The notes: generated by a model from the letters alone, not told the origin. Shown: positions 26,264-35,477, numbered from the stretch's first letter. The stretch is DNA of 51,443 bases from Bog-159 sp049511415 (GCA_049511415.1 JBEKYC010000052.1:1-51443); one strand, 5' to 3'. Numbers and translations are program-made.

Positions 26264-27748
26264 CTATTTATGCGGGGTTAATGTATAGCTTCTGGCCCAG
26301 TAAGGCATATCACCAATGGGAGCACCCGAGATCGTGAGCTCCACGCGCCGGTTCTGCTCCGGGTTGGGGCCGATGGGCCGTGAATCGCCCAAATCCCGGG
26401 CGATTACCAGGTGTCCAGGCACGCCATCGTGGATCAGCAGATCCCGCACCGTCTCGGCACGTTGCCGGGAAAACCTCTCATTGCCATCCACTTCGACGAC
26501 CAGGCCGCTATTGGCATCCAGAATACCGGCTACCCGGGCAAGTTCGCCATAGACCCGGCCGCTCGGCATGGCCTCGCGAAAGTCCGCATCCGGAATTGTT
26601 AACACGATGCCTCGCGGCGTGTCGCGCACCAGCATGACTGCGCCGAACTGCTCCAGCAAATGCACCCGAAAAGCCGTCTTGGGATTGGGGCCGTCAGGCG
26701 CCGGAAGTGGAGCAGGCGCCGGCGGGGGTGGTGGAGGGGGCGCAACCGCGGCGGCCATCTGGTTCTCGAGCCGTCGCCGCGCGGCGCGTTCCTGATCGAG
26801 CAGCGCCTGGCTGGCGGCGGCCTGCGTCTGCGCGGTCCGCGCCGCGGCTTCGGCCTGCGCCCGCAGAGCTTCCGCGCGGGCAGCCCGTTGCTGGGCCTGC
26901 GCCAGGTCTTCCTGCTGCTTGCGCCGCACAGCCACGATGCGCGCATCCTCGGCTGTTTGTGCGGCTTGGCGCGCCAATGCCACCACGGTCGACATGCCCA
27001 TCTTCGCTAGATGCGCATCCCGTGCCTGCCGCAGCAGATCTTGCGCCTTGAGGAACGTATCGTTCGCATACCTGCCGGCCCCGGCTGCATTGGCGATATC
27101 GATGGCATTTTGAGCCTGGTAGATCTCCACCAACTGCTGGTATTGGCTCATGGATACGGAGGGTCCCGACACTCCGGCCGCCTCCGCACTGGCGGGCGCC
27201 TGATAGGTGTACTGGCCCCGCGGCAGCAGCTCGTACTTGGCCTGGATTGGCTCAATCCGGCCCATGGTATCCGGCCGCACGGCGTTTTCCAGCACTACCA
27301 CGTCGCTCGGCAGGCGCACGGCGGAATAAGGCTCCGCCGTGACGATCAGGCCGAACGCCTGCAAATCCGTGGTCACATCGAGATGTGCTTTATCAGACGA
27401 TCCGGCAAGCACTTCGCCCAGGTTCTTGGCGTGACCTTGCGGCGTAATGGCCCACAGGACGTATGTCAAATATTCCCGGCCGTAGCGCGTAGGCGGCAAG
27501 AGGTGCTCGAAGTGGGCGTCGATTCGGGTGCGTCCCGGCTTGGATTCGACCATCGCGCTGCCTTTGGCTTCCGGCAGCAGCACGGTGCCGCGGAAGTCGA
27601 TGGGTGTGGGACCGCCGCGATATTGATAATCCACCGCGCTCACCGTACGATCGACCACCGTCACGCGGTACATAGGCATACTCTGGGCCTTTAGCCAGAC
27701 CGTGCTGAAACTCACAAATGCCGTGACTAGGAGCAGATTGCGGGTCAT
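26264..27748 (-). CDS. OmpA-family outer-membrane/peptidoglycan-linking protein with coiled coil
   Basis: 494 aa from ATG 27748; the frame also has a TTG at 27757 closer to a GGGAGG, so the start is uncertain by three residues. A signal peptide (cleavage near LKAQS) precedes a domain of about 170 residues with immunoglobulin-like strands (HFEHLLPPTRYGREYLTYVLWAITPQG...), then a long Ala/Gln/Arg coiled coil (about 205-340) and a proline-rich linker of repeated P. The OmpA C-terminal domain (about 370-480) has VVEVDGNERFSRQRAETVRDLL and NRRVELTI, the peptidoglycan-binding pattern. It probably ties a surface or periplasmic module to murein. It follows guaA on the same strand after 48 bases. Confidence 0.87.
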   Translation of the reverse strand: MTRNLLLVTAFVSFSTVWLKAQSMPMYRVTVVDRTVSAVDYQYRGGPTPIDFRGTVLLPEAKGSAMVESKPGRTRIDAHFEHLLPPTRYGREYLTYVLWAITPQGHAKNLGEVLAGSSDKAHLDVTTDLQAFGLIVTAEPYSAVRLPSDVVVLENAVRPDTMGRIEPIQAKYELLPRGQYTYQAPASAEAAGVSGPSVSMSQYQQLVEIYQAQNAIDIANAAGAGRYANDTFLKAQDLLRQARDAHLAKMGMSTVVALARQAAQTAEDARIVAVRRKQQEDLAQAQQRAARAEALRAQAEAAARTAQTQAAASQALLDQERAARRRLENQMAAAVAPPPPPPPAPAPLPAPDGPNPKTAFRVHLLEQFGAVMLVRDTPRGIVLTIPDADFREAMPSGRVYGELARVAGILDANSGLVVEVDGNERFSRQRAETVRDLLIHDGVPGHLVIARDLGDSRPIGPNPEQNRRVELTISGAPIGDMPYWARSYTLTPHK

Positions 27749-27796
27749 AAGTTCCAATTGCCTCCCGAAACGGGGTCAATGCAATGCAAGGGCCAA

Positions 27797-29533
27797 CTAC
27801 TCCCATTCGATAGTGGCGGGCGGCTTGTTGGTGAGATCGTAAAACACGCCGGCAATCTCAGGGTCGGCGAGGATGGCCGCGGAAATGGAGTGCAGCAAAT
27901 CTTCCGGCATCGAGACGGACCGGGCCGTCATGCCATCCACCGAATCGATCGGCCGCAGCACCACGGAGTCCGGCGCATCCGCCGTGCCAAGCGGGACCAG
28001 CACTACGGGGAACTGCCAGACGCGGCTGTCGAAGCCGCTTTCGTGCGAGAGGCGCCGCACCGCGGCATCGGCGCGCCGCAGACGTGCCAGGCGCTCAGGG
28101 GTCAAGCCGGCGGGGCGCACGCGCAGATCCGCCAGGGGCGCGGACGTGCGCACGCAGGCGACGACACGGTTGACTCCGGAGATGCTGTTGATCAGTTCGA
28201 TGGCGCGGGCGTGATCCAGGGACTCAATGGCCAGGACCGGCGCATAGGTGCGGCTGTCTCCCTGCACGCCGACCGAACGTAGCGGCAGCAGGTAGCCTTC
28301 GGCCGTGGCGGTTACCGGAGCTTCGGCCTCGGCGCAGAGGCAGCGAATCGCCAGTCCCGGTCCGGGGAATGGGTGACGGTCCAGCATTTCGGCGGGCAAT
28401 CCCAGTTCGCGGCCGATTTCGCGCACCTCGTCCTTGTAATACGATCGCAGCGGCTCCACAATCCGGCCGGCTTCCATCAGCCGTTGGATGCCCGGCACAC
28501 GGTTGTGATGGGTCTTGATCACGGCGGCTTTTTCCGTGCCGCCGGATTCGATGGTATCGGGATAGATGGTGCCCTGGCCGAGAATCCAATGGCCGTCCAG
28601 CAGATGGCGCGATTCGATGATGCGCTCCTGCACGCGCACGAACTCTTCGCCGATAATGTGGCGCTTCCGCTCGGGATCGCACACGCCCTCCAGCGCGCCC
28701 ACGAATTGCGCTTCGGCCGATTCGACGGTCAGGCCCGGCATGCCGCGGACGTAATCCGTCTCGCCCTCGCGCATTAGCCCGGTATCCACGTAGACGCCGC
28801 GCACCCGGTCCGCGCCCAGCGCCCGCTGGCAGAGCGCGCACGCCACCGTGGAATCCACCCCGCCGCTGACGAAAAAGAATACGTTACGATCTCCCACCGC
28901 CAGGCGGATTTCGGCTTCGATCTGCGGCGCGCGGCGGCGTGGGTCCCAATCGCGCGCGCATCCGCAAATGCCGAACAGAAAATTGGAAAGAATCTCCCGG
29001 CCGCGGGAAGTGTGCGCCACTTCCGGATGGAACTGCACGGCATACAGGCCGCGAGAGGGCGCTTCGATGGCGGCGATGGCACAGGTCGCGGTGCTGGCCA
29101 GGACGGAAAACCCGGGCGGCGGTGCGCTGACCAGGTCGCGATGGCTCATCCAGATCTGCTGCGCGCCGGAGATGCCGTCGAACAGCGCGCTGGAGCATCC
29201 ATCCAACTCCAGGGTCGCCATACCGTACTCGCCCTTATGACCCAGTTGCACGGTGCCCCCGAGCAGGTGCGCCATTAGCTGATGGCCATAGCAGATGCCC
29301 AGCACGCGGGCGCCGCTCTGGAAAATCCCGGGATCGACTGTGGGGCTCGAGGGGTCGTAGACGCTGTTGGGGCCGCCGGAAATGATCAGTGCCCTGGCGC
29401 CGGCTAATTGAGCCGCGGGTGTTTCGCTGGGCCGGACCTCCGCATACACGCCCAAATCGCGGACTTTACGCGCGATCAGGTGGCAGTATTGGCCTCCGGC
29501 ATCCAGAACGAAGACCTGCGGGACTGTGCTCAC
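27797..29533 (-). CDS. guaA: GMP synthase (glutamine-hydrolysing), long eukaryote-like form
   Basis: 578 aa with a GTG start at 29533 that overlaps the stop of the S41 protease gene (GTGA). The class I amidotransferase domain has C81 (LGICYGHQ), H168 and E170 (VQFHPEV). The ATP-pyrophosphatase domain begins with the P-loop SGGVDS (222-227), then GQGTIYPDTIESGG and HPFPGPGLAIR. It converts XMP to GMP in the cytoplasm. After FPGPGLAIR the protein runs about 185 residues instead of the 120 of E. coli GuaA: LPLRSVGVQGDSRTY and a second unit QFPVVLVPLGT...PIDSVDGMTA...YDLTNKPPATIEWE, which matches the two dimerisation subdomains of the eukaryotic enzyme. Confidence 0.95.
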   Translation of the reverse strand: MSTVPQVFVLDAGGQYCHLIARKVRDLGVYAEVRPSETPAAQLAGARALIISGGPNSVYDPSSPTVDPGIFQSGARVLGICYGHQLMAHLLGGTVQLGHKGEYGMATLELDGCSSALFDGISGAQQIWMSHRDLVSAPPPGFSVLASTATCAIAAIEAPSRGLYAVQFHPEVAHTSRGREILSNFLFGICGCARDWDPRRRAPQIEAEIRLAVGDRNVFFFVSGGVDSTVACALCQRALGADRVRGVYVDTGLMREGETDYVRGMPGLTVESAEAQFVGALEGVCDPERKRHIIGEEFVRVQERIIESRHLLDGHWILGQGTIYPDTIESGGTEKAAVIKTHHNRVPGIQRLMEAGRIVEPLRSYYKDEVREIGRELGLPAEMLDRHPFPGPGLAIRCLCAEAEAPVTATAEGYLLPLRSVGVQGDSRTYAPVLAIESLDHARAIELINSISGVNRVVACVRTSAPLADLRVRPAGLTPERLARLRRADAAVRRLSHESGFDSRVWQFPVVLVPLGTADAPDSVVLRPIDSVDGMTARSVSMPEDLLHSISAAILADPEIAGVFYDLTNKPPATIEWE

Positions 29534-31140
29534 CTGGCCAGCACGGGCTCTGTCTGCATCCGCTGGACCACGATCTTACGCGCTGAGTCCAGCAGAGCTT
29601 TTGCCTTAGGCATGGCATCCACGGCTCGCTCCACCTCGGGATCGCTCTCGATGGACACGCGTTCGCTCTCGTCCAGATTGAATGCGGTCTTGTACATTTC
29701 GTCCTTGAGGTCGCGCATGATCCAATCGTGATCCTGCGTGAATTCCGCTTCCGTGAATTCGTAGTTTTGCTTCAGCAGATAATCATGAAACTCGTTCAGG
29801 ATGGTGAGATCCGGGGACCAGCCTTTGGGCAACTTGGCGTCGTGCTGGCCGAAATAATTCCGCGAAAAGTTGAAAAACGCCGATTTGGAGAGCAGCGCGA
29901 TCTGCAGATGATCCAGCTTGGGCGGCGCGTATTTCTCGTCGGGCGTGATGCCGCCGCCGCCGTAAACCGTCCGGCCGCTATCGGTCATCTTGACATCTTC
30001 CATGTTCTTGGCGTTGTCGTCTTTGTGATAGTAGTAGTCGAAAAACGACTTGTTGCTGTAGTCGCGTTGGATCAGGCGGCCGCTGGGCGTATAAAAATGT
30101 GCAGTCGTCAGCGCCAGGCCGGTATTTTCCGAAAGGGGATAAACGGTCTGAACGAGGCCCTTGCCGAAGGTGGTTTCGCCCAAAATCCAGGCGCGGTCGT
30201 GATCCTGAAGCGCGCCCGAGACGATTTCGGCGGCTGAGGCGGACGATCCGTTTACCAGCACCACGATGGGATAGTCGTGACCGTGATTGCCGTTCCGCGC
30301 GGTATAGACTTTTTCCGGCGAACTGCGTCCATGGTGGGAAACGATGGTCTGCCCCTTCCCCAGAAACTTGTCCGCCACGGCGACGCCTTCATTCAGCAGG
30401 CCGCCGGGATTGCCGCGTAGATCCAGCACCAGTCCGTGAAGATTGCCCTCGCCGAGTTTATCCAGCGCAGCTTGCAACTCCTTGCCGGTGCTTTCATTGA
30501 ATTGCTCGATCAGAACGTAACCGATGCCCGGCTTGAGCCAGATGGCGTCTTTCACGCTGCTGCGGGAGATTTCGTCCCGGACCACGGTGAAGGAGATCGG
30601 CTGGTCGCTGCCTTCGCGCGAAATCTGGATGGTGACCTGTGTGCCGCGCGGACCCTTTAGCAGGTCGGCGACTTCGGTCGTGCTCAAATTGTCGGTGGCT
30701 TTATCGTTGACCTTGATAATAATGTCGCCCGGCCGCAATCCCGCTTTGTACGCGGGCGAACCGGCGAACGGCGCCACTACTACGGTCTTGCCGTTGAAGG
30801 GACGCACCTGCATGCCAACCCCGAAGTAGTGGCCCTTCTGATCTTCGCGGAGGAGTTGGTAATCGCGTGGATCGAAGAAGTTGGAGTGCGGATCGAGCGT
30901 GCGCAGCATGCCCGGGATGGCGCCCTTGTAAATGGCTTTGTCGGGATCGACTTTATCGGCAAAATTCTCTTCCACCAGGCCGTAAGCCGTAGTGAACGAT
31001 TTCAAGCCGGCGCCGATTTCGTCGCCGTCGCTGCCCGCCGTAGCCGCGGCGTGGACTTGCGGCCCGAAAATGCCGCCAAGCAACGAACACAAGAATATGA
31101 CTGAGAGGAAAAGAAAGAACGAGCGCCGCTTTTGGGGCAT
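29530..31140 (-). CDS. S41 C-terminal processing protease (CtpA-like)
   Basis: 536 aa from ATG 31140, chosen because AAGGA lies 11 bases upstream and a signal/anchor (MPQKRRSFFLFLSVIFLCSL) follows; ATG 31152 is an alternative. After an N-terminal helical region comes a PDZ domain (about 95-185; GVGMQVRPFNGKTVVVAPFAGSPA) and the S41 core with VLDLRGNPGG, nucleophile S300 (VNGSSASAAEI) and general base K327 (GETTFGKGLVQ). A C-terminal extension of about 130 residues is typical for acidobacterial members. It acts in the periplasm or outer membrane to trim proteins. Its stop overlaps the guaA start. Confidence 0.93.
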   Translation of the reverse strand: MPQKRRSFFLFLSVIFLCSLLGGIFGPQVHAAATAGSDGDEIGAGLKSFTTAYGLVEENFADKVDPDKAIYKGAIPGMLRTLDPHSNFFDPRDYQLLREDQKGHYFGVGMQVRPFNGKTVVVAPFAGSPAYKAGLRPGDIIIKVNDKATDNLSTTEVADLLKGPRGTQVTIQISREGSDQPISFTVVRDEISRSSVKDAIWLKPGIGYVLIEQFNESTGKELQAALDKLGEGNLHGLVLDLRGNPGGLLNEGVAVADKFLGKGQTIVSHHGRSSPEKVYTARNGNHGHDYPIVVLVNGSSASAAEIVSGALQDHDRAWILGETTFGKGLVQTVYPLSENTGLALTTAHFYTPSGRLIQRDYSNKSFFDYYYHKDDNAKNMEDVKMTDSGRTVYGGGGITPDEKYAPPKLDHLQIALLSKSAFFNFSRNYFGQHDAKLPKGWSPDLTILNEFHDYLLKQNYEFTEAEFTQDHDWIMRDLKDEMYKTAFNLDESERVSIESDPEVERAVDAMPKAKALLDSARKIVVQRMQTEPVLAR

Positions 31141-31234
31141 CCGGGAAACCATCCTTAGTTTGAGTATACCTGATGATTGGACGCGGCAGCAGGGCGTTAG
31201 GTTCGGGGGTGTTTTATCGGGAAGAAAAGCATTC

Positions 31235-31351
31235 TTGGCCACGGATGGACACAGATAAACGCCGATAAGACTCCAGAGCGGCGCTTCATTGGCTACGGGT
31301 GCGCATTCAGTATCGTCTTATCTGTGTTCATCTGTGTTCATCTGTGGCCAA
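31235..31351. repeat. imperfect 37-bp inverted repeat with internal 10-bp tandem units
   Basis: The left arm 31235-31271 and the right arm 31315-31351 are reverse complements at 32 of 37 positions, with a 43-base spacer. Four of the five mismatches would still allow G-U pairing. The right arm is built from TCTGTGTTCA repeated with a 10-base period, ending TCTGTGGCCAA. From memory, the motif TCTGTGTTCATCTGTGGCC is common between genes in many bacterial phyla. The element lies between the promoter side of the S41 gene and the 3' end of the HDOD gene. Confidence 0.85.
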
Positions 31352-31384
31352 ATAAAGGCCTTGACCCTCGCCGGCTGGTCTGTT

Positions 31385-32227
31385 TTATGCGGTCAGGGAG
31401 GCGAGGCGTGCGCCGACAGCCGCCTGCAAATCCTGCGGCTTCCCGCCGCCTGCGAAGGGTTTGGTGGCAGGCAGAAACGCCAGTAGTTCTTCGTGCGTCC
31501 ACGGCTGCTTCGGCGGGAAGGCCACGTATCCCAATGTGTCGGCTAAACGCCAACTGACCTTGACGACGTTGTCCAGGCTGGCTTCACCGGCGACCGGATC
31601 TTCGTGGTGCGCCGCGATGGCAGCGGCCAGTTCGTCGGGAAAGTCCCAGTCCTGCGCCAGGTAACATCCCGCCATGCAGTGGTCGATATCGAAGAGATCC
31701 CGTTCGGTTTGTAGAAGATCGAACTTGAACTCGGCGGTCACCGACAGCATGCGCGAATATTCTTCCGGGAAGGCGGACATCAGACCCAGAGTGCCCAGGT
31801 TGTGCAGCAGCCCGGCGGTATAGCCGCTATCCGCCGGGATGCCGATGGCGCGCGCGGCTTCCTCGGCGACGATGGCGGTCACCAGGCTATGCAGCCAGAC
31901 CTTGCGCAAGGCTTCGATGCCTACCGCGGCCCGCACCAATCGGTTGACGGCCACCATGGTGGCCAGGGTTTTCACGCGCTCCAGGCCGAGCATCAAGATG
32001 GCATGCGAGACGCTTTTCACTTCGTGGCGGGCGCCGATCAGGGCGGAGTTGGCGAAGCGCAACAGTTCGGCGGAAAAGGACGGGTCCATCTTCACCAGGG
32101 AGCCCAGGTCGGAGATCGCGAGATCTTCCTGGTTGACCAGGGCCAGGACACGTTGCGCCACGGCCGGAAACGGCGGCAGCAGGCGTAAGGCCCAAGGAGC
32201 TTTCGGACGTGCAAGCAGTTCGGACAT
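31385..32227 (-). CDS. HDOD-domain signalling protein
   Basis: 280 aa from ATG 32227; an open frame to 32368 is not convincing because it would overlap the start of the divergent gene. The HDOD domain is clear: PPFPAVAQRVLALVNQEDLAISDLGSLV, DPSFSAELLRFANSA, HAILMLGLERVKTLA and AGLLHNLGTLGLM, followed by CYLAQDWDFPDELAAAIAAHHE. HDOD proteins are non-catalytic relatives of HD phosphohydrolases that act in signalling, motility and stress. No effector domain is attached. It is divergent from the TIM-barrel gene with about 134 bases between the starts. Confidence 0.88.
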   Translation of the reverse strand: MSELLARPKAPWALRLLPPFPAVAQRVLALVNQEDLAISDLGSLVKMDPSFSAELLRFANSALIGARHEVKSVSHAILMLGLERVKTLATMVAVNRLVRAAVGIEALRKVWLHSLVTAIVAEEAARAIGIPADSGYTAGLLHNLGTLGLMSAFPEEYSRMLSVTAEFKFDLLQTERDLFDIDHCMAGCYLAQDWDFPDELAAAIAAHHEDPVAGEASLDNVVKVSWRLADTLGYVAFPPKQPWTHEELLAFLPATKPFAGGGKPQDLQAAVGARLASLTA

Positions 32228-32361
32228 AATCAATCCCAAGTTCTTATCGGCGGGGTTCGCTGCGCGGATTAGGATTGGGAGAGCCCGATCCGGAAGCGCC
32301 CGGCGGACGATGGTTGCATCCCGCTTGCCATCGGACCGCGCGCTGCTGTATCGTCGTTTTC

Positions 32362-33303
32362 GTGACAATAACCCGCCGTACCATCCTGGCCGCCCTACCG
32401 GCCGCCGCCGTCGCCGCGCAGGCCGCCCGCCGAATCTGGAAGCCCAAGCTGGGCGTCCTGGGGGACTATTCCGAGGCCAACCTGGATTTCGTGAAGGCCG
32501 AAGGCTTCACCAGCATGCAATTGCGGCTGCGGCCCGACCAGGATGACGCCACCATCGCGAAGATCAAAGATAAGATCGCGCAATCGGGCCTCTACATTTC
32601 GTCGCTGGCCGTGGATGGCAATCACATCGATCCGGACGCGGCTTTGCGCGCCAAGCAGAACGCGTATGCGGCCAAGTGCATCGAGCTGTGCGGCAAGCTG
32701 GGCATTCCCAATATCGGCGGGCAGTCGGGCACCATGCGGGGACGGCCGCTGGCCGAGCAGGTGGACGAGATCGTGCGCGTCTATCACGAGAAATATTTTC
32801 CGCTATGCGAGCAGAACAAGGTCCGCATCCTGTGGGAACCATACGCCGGCGGCCCCAATATCGCCACCGGACCGGTGGGCTGGGAGGCGTTGTTCAAGGC
32901 TTTCGGCGACAGCCCTTATGTAGGGCTGCAGTTCGATCCGTCGCACCTGGTCTGGCAGTTCATGGACCCCATCGCGGCGGCGCGCGAGTTCGTCGATAAG
33001 ATCTACGACGTGCACCTGAAAGACACCGAGATCCTGTGGCACGTCCTGCATCGCACCGGCATCCAGCCGGTGAACCGCGCGAGCTGGTGGCGTTTCCGCC
33101 TGCCGGGTGATGGCTCCATGGATTGGAAGGCCTTCTTCACGGTGCTGGCGGACGCGGGCTACAGCGGCGCCATGAACATCGAGAACGAGGATGAGTTCTT
33201 CGAGCCGCCCTACAGCGGCCACGACTTCACGGAGAACTTCAAACGCGGCTTCCGCCAGGCGCATGCGTATCTGAAGACGCTGGTGCCGCCCGTGACGGCG
33301 TGA
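32362..33303 (+). CDS. Tat-exported sugar phosphate isomerase/epimerase-like TIM-barrel protein
   Basis: 313 aa with GTG 32362 as start, because VTITRRTILAALPAAAVAAQ is a twin-arginine signal and the longer frame upstream is not. The AP-endonuclease-2-like barrel has metal-ligand candidates in ILWEPYAGGP (Glu), QFDPSHLVWQ (Asp, His), YDVHLKDTE (His) and MNIENEDEF (Glu). The family covers xylose-isomerase-like sugar epimerases and myo-inositol catabolic enzymes; the substrate here is not known. It lies ten bases upstream of the TPR gene, so it probably starts the same transcript as the acylation genes. Confidence 0.85.
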   Translation: MTITRRTILAALPAAAVAAQAARRIWKPKLGVLGDYSEANLDFVKAEGFTSMQLRLRPDQDDATIAKIKDKIAQSGLYISSLAVDGNHIDPDAALRAKQNAYAAKCIELCGKLGIPNIGGQSGTMRGRPLAEQVDEIVRVYHEKYFPLCEQNKVRILWEPYAGGPNIATGPVGWEALFKAFGDSPYVGLQFDPSHLVWQFMDPIAAAREFVDKIYDVHLKDTEILWHVLHRTGIQPVNRASWWRFRLPGDGSMDWKAFFTVLADAGYSGAMNIENEDEFFEPPYSGHDFTENFKRGFRQAHAYLKTLVPPVTA

Positions 33304-33313
33304 AGGGAGCAAC

Positions 33314-34099
33314 ATGTTGCGGTGGATTTGTTTCGCGCTGAGCGTGCTGCCGCTCGCGGCGCAGCAGGGTCCGGATTGTTCGGGCAGCGCGGCTGCACCG
33401 GAGATAACCCGGGGCGTGCGCGCGTTCAAGGCCGGGCAATATGCGGAGGCCGTCACGCACTTCGGCGCGGCCGTGAAACTGGACGGCAACTGCGCCACGG
33501 CGCGGCTCTACCTGGGGACCGCCTACATGCAGCAGTACATTCCGGGCGCGAATTCGTCCGATAACCAAAAGATGGCGGCGTCCGCGCGGGAGCAATTTGA
33601 AGCCGTGCTGGACAAGGAGCCGGAGAACGAGCTGGCGCTGACTTCCCTCGCCACGTTGTTCTTCAATATGGAGAAGCCGGATGCGGCCGAAACCTGGTTC
33701 AAACGGCTGATCGCCGTCAATCCCGATAGCAAGCAGGCGTACTACACTCTGGGTGTGATCGCATGGACGCGCGTGTTCCAACCCATGCAGGCGGCGCGGG
33801 AGAAGATCGGCATGAAGCCGGAGGATCCAGGTCCGCTGAAGGACGACGACGGGCGCAGCGATCTGCGGGCGAAGTATCTGCCGGTGGTGCAGGAGGGTAT
33901 GGACGATCTGGACAAGGCCCTCGCACTCGATCCTCAATATGACGACGCCATGGCGTACATGAATCTGTTGTGGCGCGAGAAGGCGGACTTGGAGGATTCG
34001 CGGCAGGCGTACGAGGATGACGCCGGAAAAGCGAATGTCTGGTTTCAAAGGGTTCTGGAAATCCGGAAGGCCAAAGCCGATCGGCGCACTGTGAGATAA
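33314..34099 (+). CDS. exported TPR-repeat protein
   Basis: 261 aa, signal peptide MLRWICFALSVLPLAAQQG, strong AAGGGAGC ribosome-binding site. The mature part consists of TPR units: ITRGVRAFKAGQYAEAVTHFGAAVKLD, AREQFEAVLDKEPENELALTSLATLF, then NPDSKQAYYTLGVIAW and GMDDLDKALALDPQYDDAMAYMNLLW. Such proteins scaffold complexes in the periplasm. Its stop is seven bases before the MBOAT gene start, which suggests it belongs to the acyl-transfer operon as a scaffold (inference). No enzymatic motif is seen. Confidence 0.8.
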   Translation: MLRWICFALSVLPLAAQQGPDCSGSAAAPEITRGVRAFKAGQYAEAVTHFGAAVKLDGNCATARLYLGTAYMQQYIPGANSSDNQKMAASAREQFEAVLDKEPENELALTSLATLFFNMEKPDAAETWFKRLIAVNPDSKQAYYTLGVIAWTRVFQPMQAAREKIGMKPEDPGPLKDDDGRSDLRAKYLPVVQEGMDDLDKALALDPQYDDAMAYMNLLWREKADLEDSRQAYEDDAGKANVWFQRVLEIRKAKADRRTVR

Positions 34100-34106
34100 T
34101 GCACGT

Positions 34107-35477
34107 GTGCACTCCACCAGTGCCGTCTTTTTCCTTTTCTTAATCCTTGTCTTACTTGCGTATTGGTTGACGGCCGGATGGCGGCTGGCGCGGCTGGCTG
34201 TGCTGCTGGCGGCGGATTACTTCTTCTGCGCGAGATATGGGCTGTTCTATCTCGTGCTAATTCCAGGTTGTTCGACGATTGACTATCTGGCGGGCTATGT
34301 CATGCAGTCAGTGCAGGCGCGCTGGCTGCGGCGGCTTTTTCTGGCGCTTAGCATCATCGTAAACCTGGGGCTAATCGTTCTATCGCGGCATATGAGCCTG
34401 TTATTGGCGCCCGCTGCCTGGGACTGGGTCTTTCCACTGAGTCTCTCTTTCTACGCCTTTCAGTCGATGACTTACACGATTGATATCTACCGCCGCGATG
34501 CGGATGCCACGCCATCCTATCTCGGTTATCTGTCGGCCGCGGCATTCTTTCCAACCATTCAAGCCGGGCCGATTACCCGCCCCGCCGAAATAGCCAAACA
34601 GTTGGCGCGTAAGTTCGATCTTACTCCGGCGGATGGCTCGCGCGCGTTGTTCCTGATTGTTTTTGGGTTACTCAAGAAACTGCTGATCGCGGATTACCTG
34701 GCGAGCAACTTGGTAAACCGCGTCTTCGATACGCCTGATCTATATAGCGGGGCCGAAGTCCTGGTGGCGGTTTATGCTTACTCACTGGAGCTTTATTACG
34801 ATTTCTCGGGTTACACCGACATCGCCCGCGGCTGCGGCCTGCTGCTGGGTGTCAAGCTGCCCATCAACTTCGACCGGCCGTACGCGGCGTTGAATATGGC
34901 CGATTTCTGGCGGCGCTGGCACATTACTTTTTCCAATTGGCTGCGCGATTATCTGTACTTCTCTCTGCCCGGCAAGCGCACGCGCCTGGGACCGTACATC
35001 AACCTGGTGATCACCATGGTGCTGGGTGGGTTGTGGCACGGCACTACCTTGCCTTTTGCGATCTGGGGATTGTTGCATGGCTGCGCGTTGGCCGTGACGC
35101 GGCGCTGGCAATCCTGGCGCGGACGGCGTCCGGAAGGCGGCTGGTTATCCCGGACGGTCCGCATATTCTGCACTTATCAGTTTGTTTGTCTGACATGGAT
35201 TTTCTTCCGCAGCCCCACCAATGCCGTCGCGTTCAAAATCCTAAGTAGGATTGGATCGCTGACATTCTCACTCCAAAATGTTTCGCTGGGCCTGGTGCTG
35301 GCGGCGCTGATCGGGGCCGCCGGGCAGGCGATTCCCAAGAACTGGTACGAACGCGGCATCGGTCTTTTCGGGCGCACGCCATTTTACGTACAGGCCGCCG
35401 CCATGACCCTGGCGGTCATCGCCTTACAGATGTGGGCGGGACGGGGCAGCGCGCCGTTCGTGTATACGCGGTTCTAA
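34107..35477 (+). CDS. MBOAT-family O-acyltransferase (AlgI/DltB-like)
   Basis: 456 aa, GTG start at 34107 (an ATG at 34099 is in another frame). About ten to eleven membrane helices. The MBOAT signatures are clear: SFYAFQSMTYTIDIYRRD, FFPTIQAGPITRPAE, YYDFSGYTDIARG, MADFWRRWHITFSNWLRDYLY, and GGLWHGTTLPFAIWGLLHG with catalytic H311 and H272 in RRWH. The family moves acyl groups across or at the membrane to polysaccharides (AlgI), teichoic acids (DltB) or proteins. It is followed after one base by the first SGNH gene, as AlgI-AlgJ and DltB-DltD pairs are. The acceptor is unknown. Confidence 0.93.
   Translation: MHSTSAVFFLFLILVLLAYWLTAGWRLARLAVLLAADYFFCARYGLFYLVLIPGCSTIDYLAGYVMQSVQARWLRRLFLALSIIVNLGLIVLSRHMSLLLAPAAWDWVFPLSLSFYAFQSMTYTIDIYRRDADATPSYLGYLSAAAFFPTIQAGPITRPAEIAKQLARKFDLTPADGSRALFLIVFGLLKKLLIADYLASNLVNRVFDTPDLYSGAEVLVAVYAYSLELYYDFSGYTDIARGCGLLLGVKLPINFDRPYAALNMADFWRRWHITFSNWLRDYLYFSLPGKRTRLGPYINLVITMVLGGLWHGTTLPFAIWGLLHGCALAVTRRWQSWRGRRPEGGWLSRTVRIFCTYQFVCLTWIFFRSPTNAVAFKILSRIGSLTFSLQNVSLGLVLAALIGAAGQAIPKNWYERGIGLFGRTPFYVQAAAMTLAVIALQMWAGRGSAPFVYTRF

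Noticed and set aside
31289..31486. Short plus-strand frame with residues like LCSSVFICGQ
   Set aside because: The residues are the translation of the 31235-31351 inverted repeat, not a protein family.
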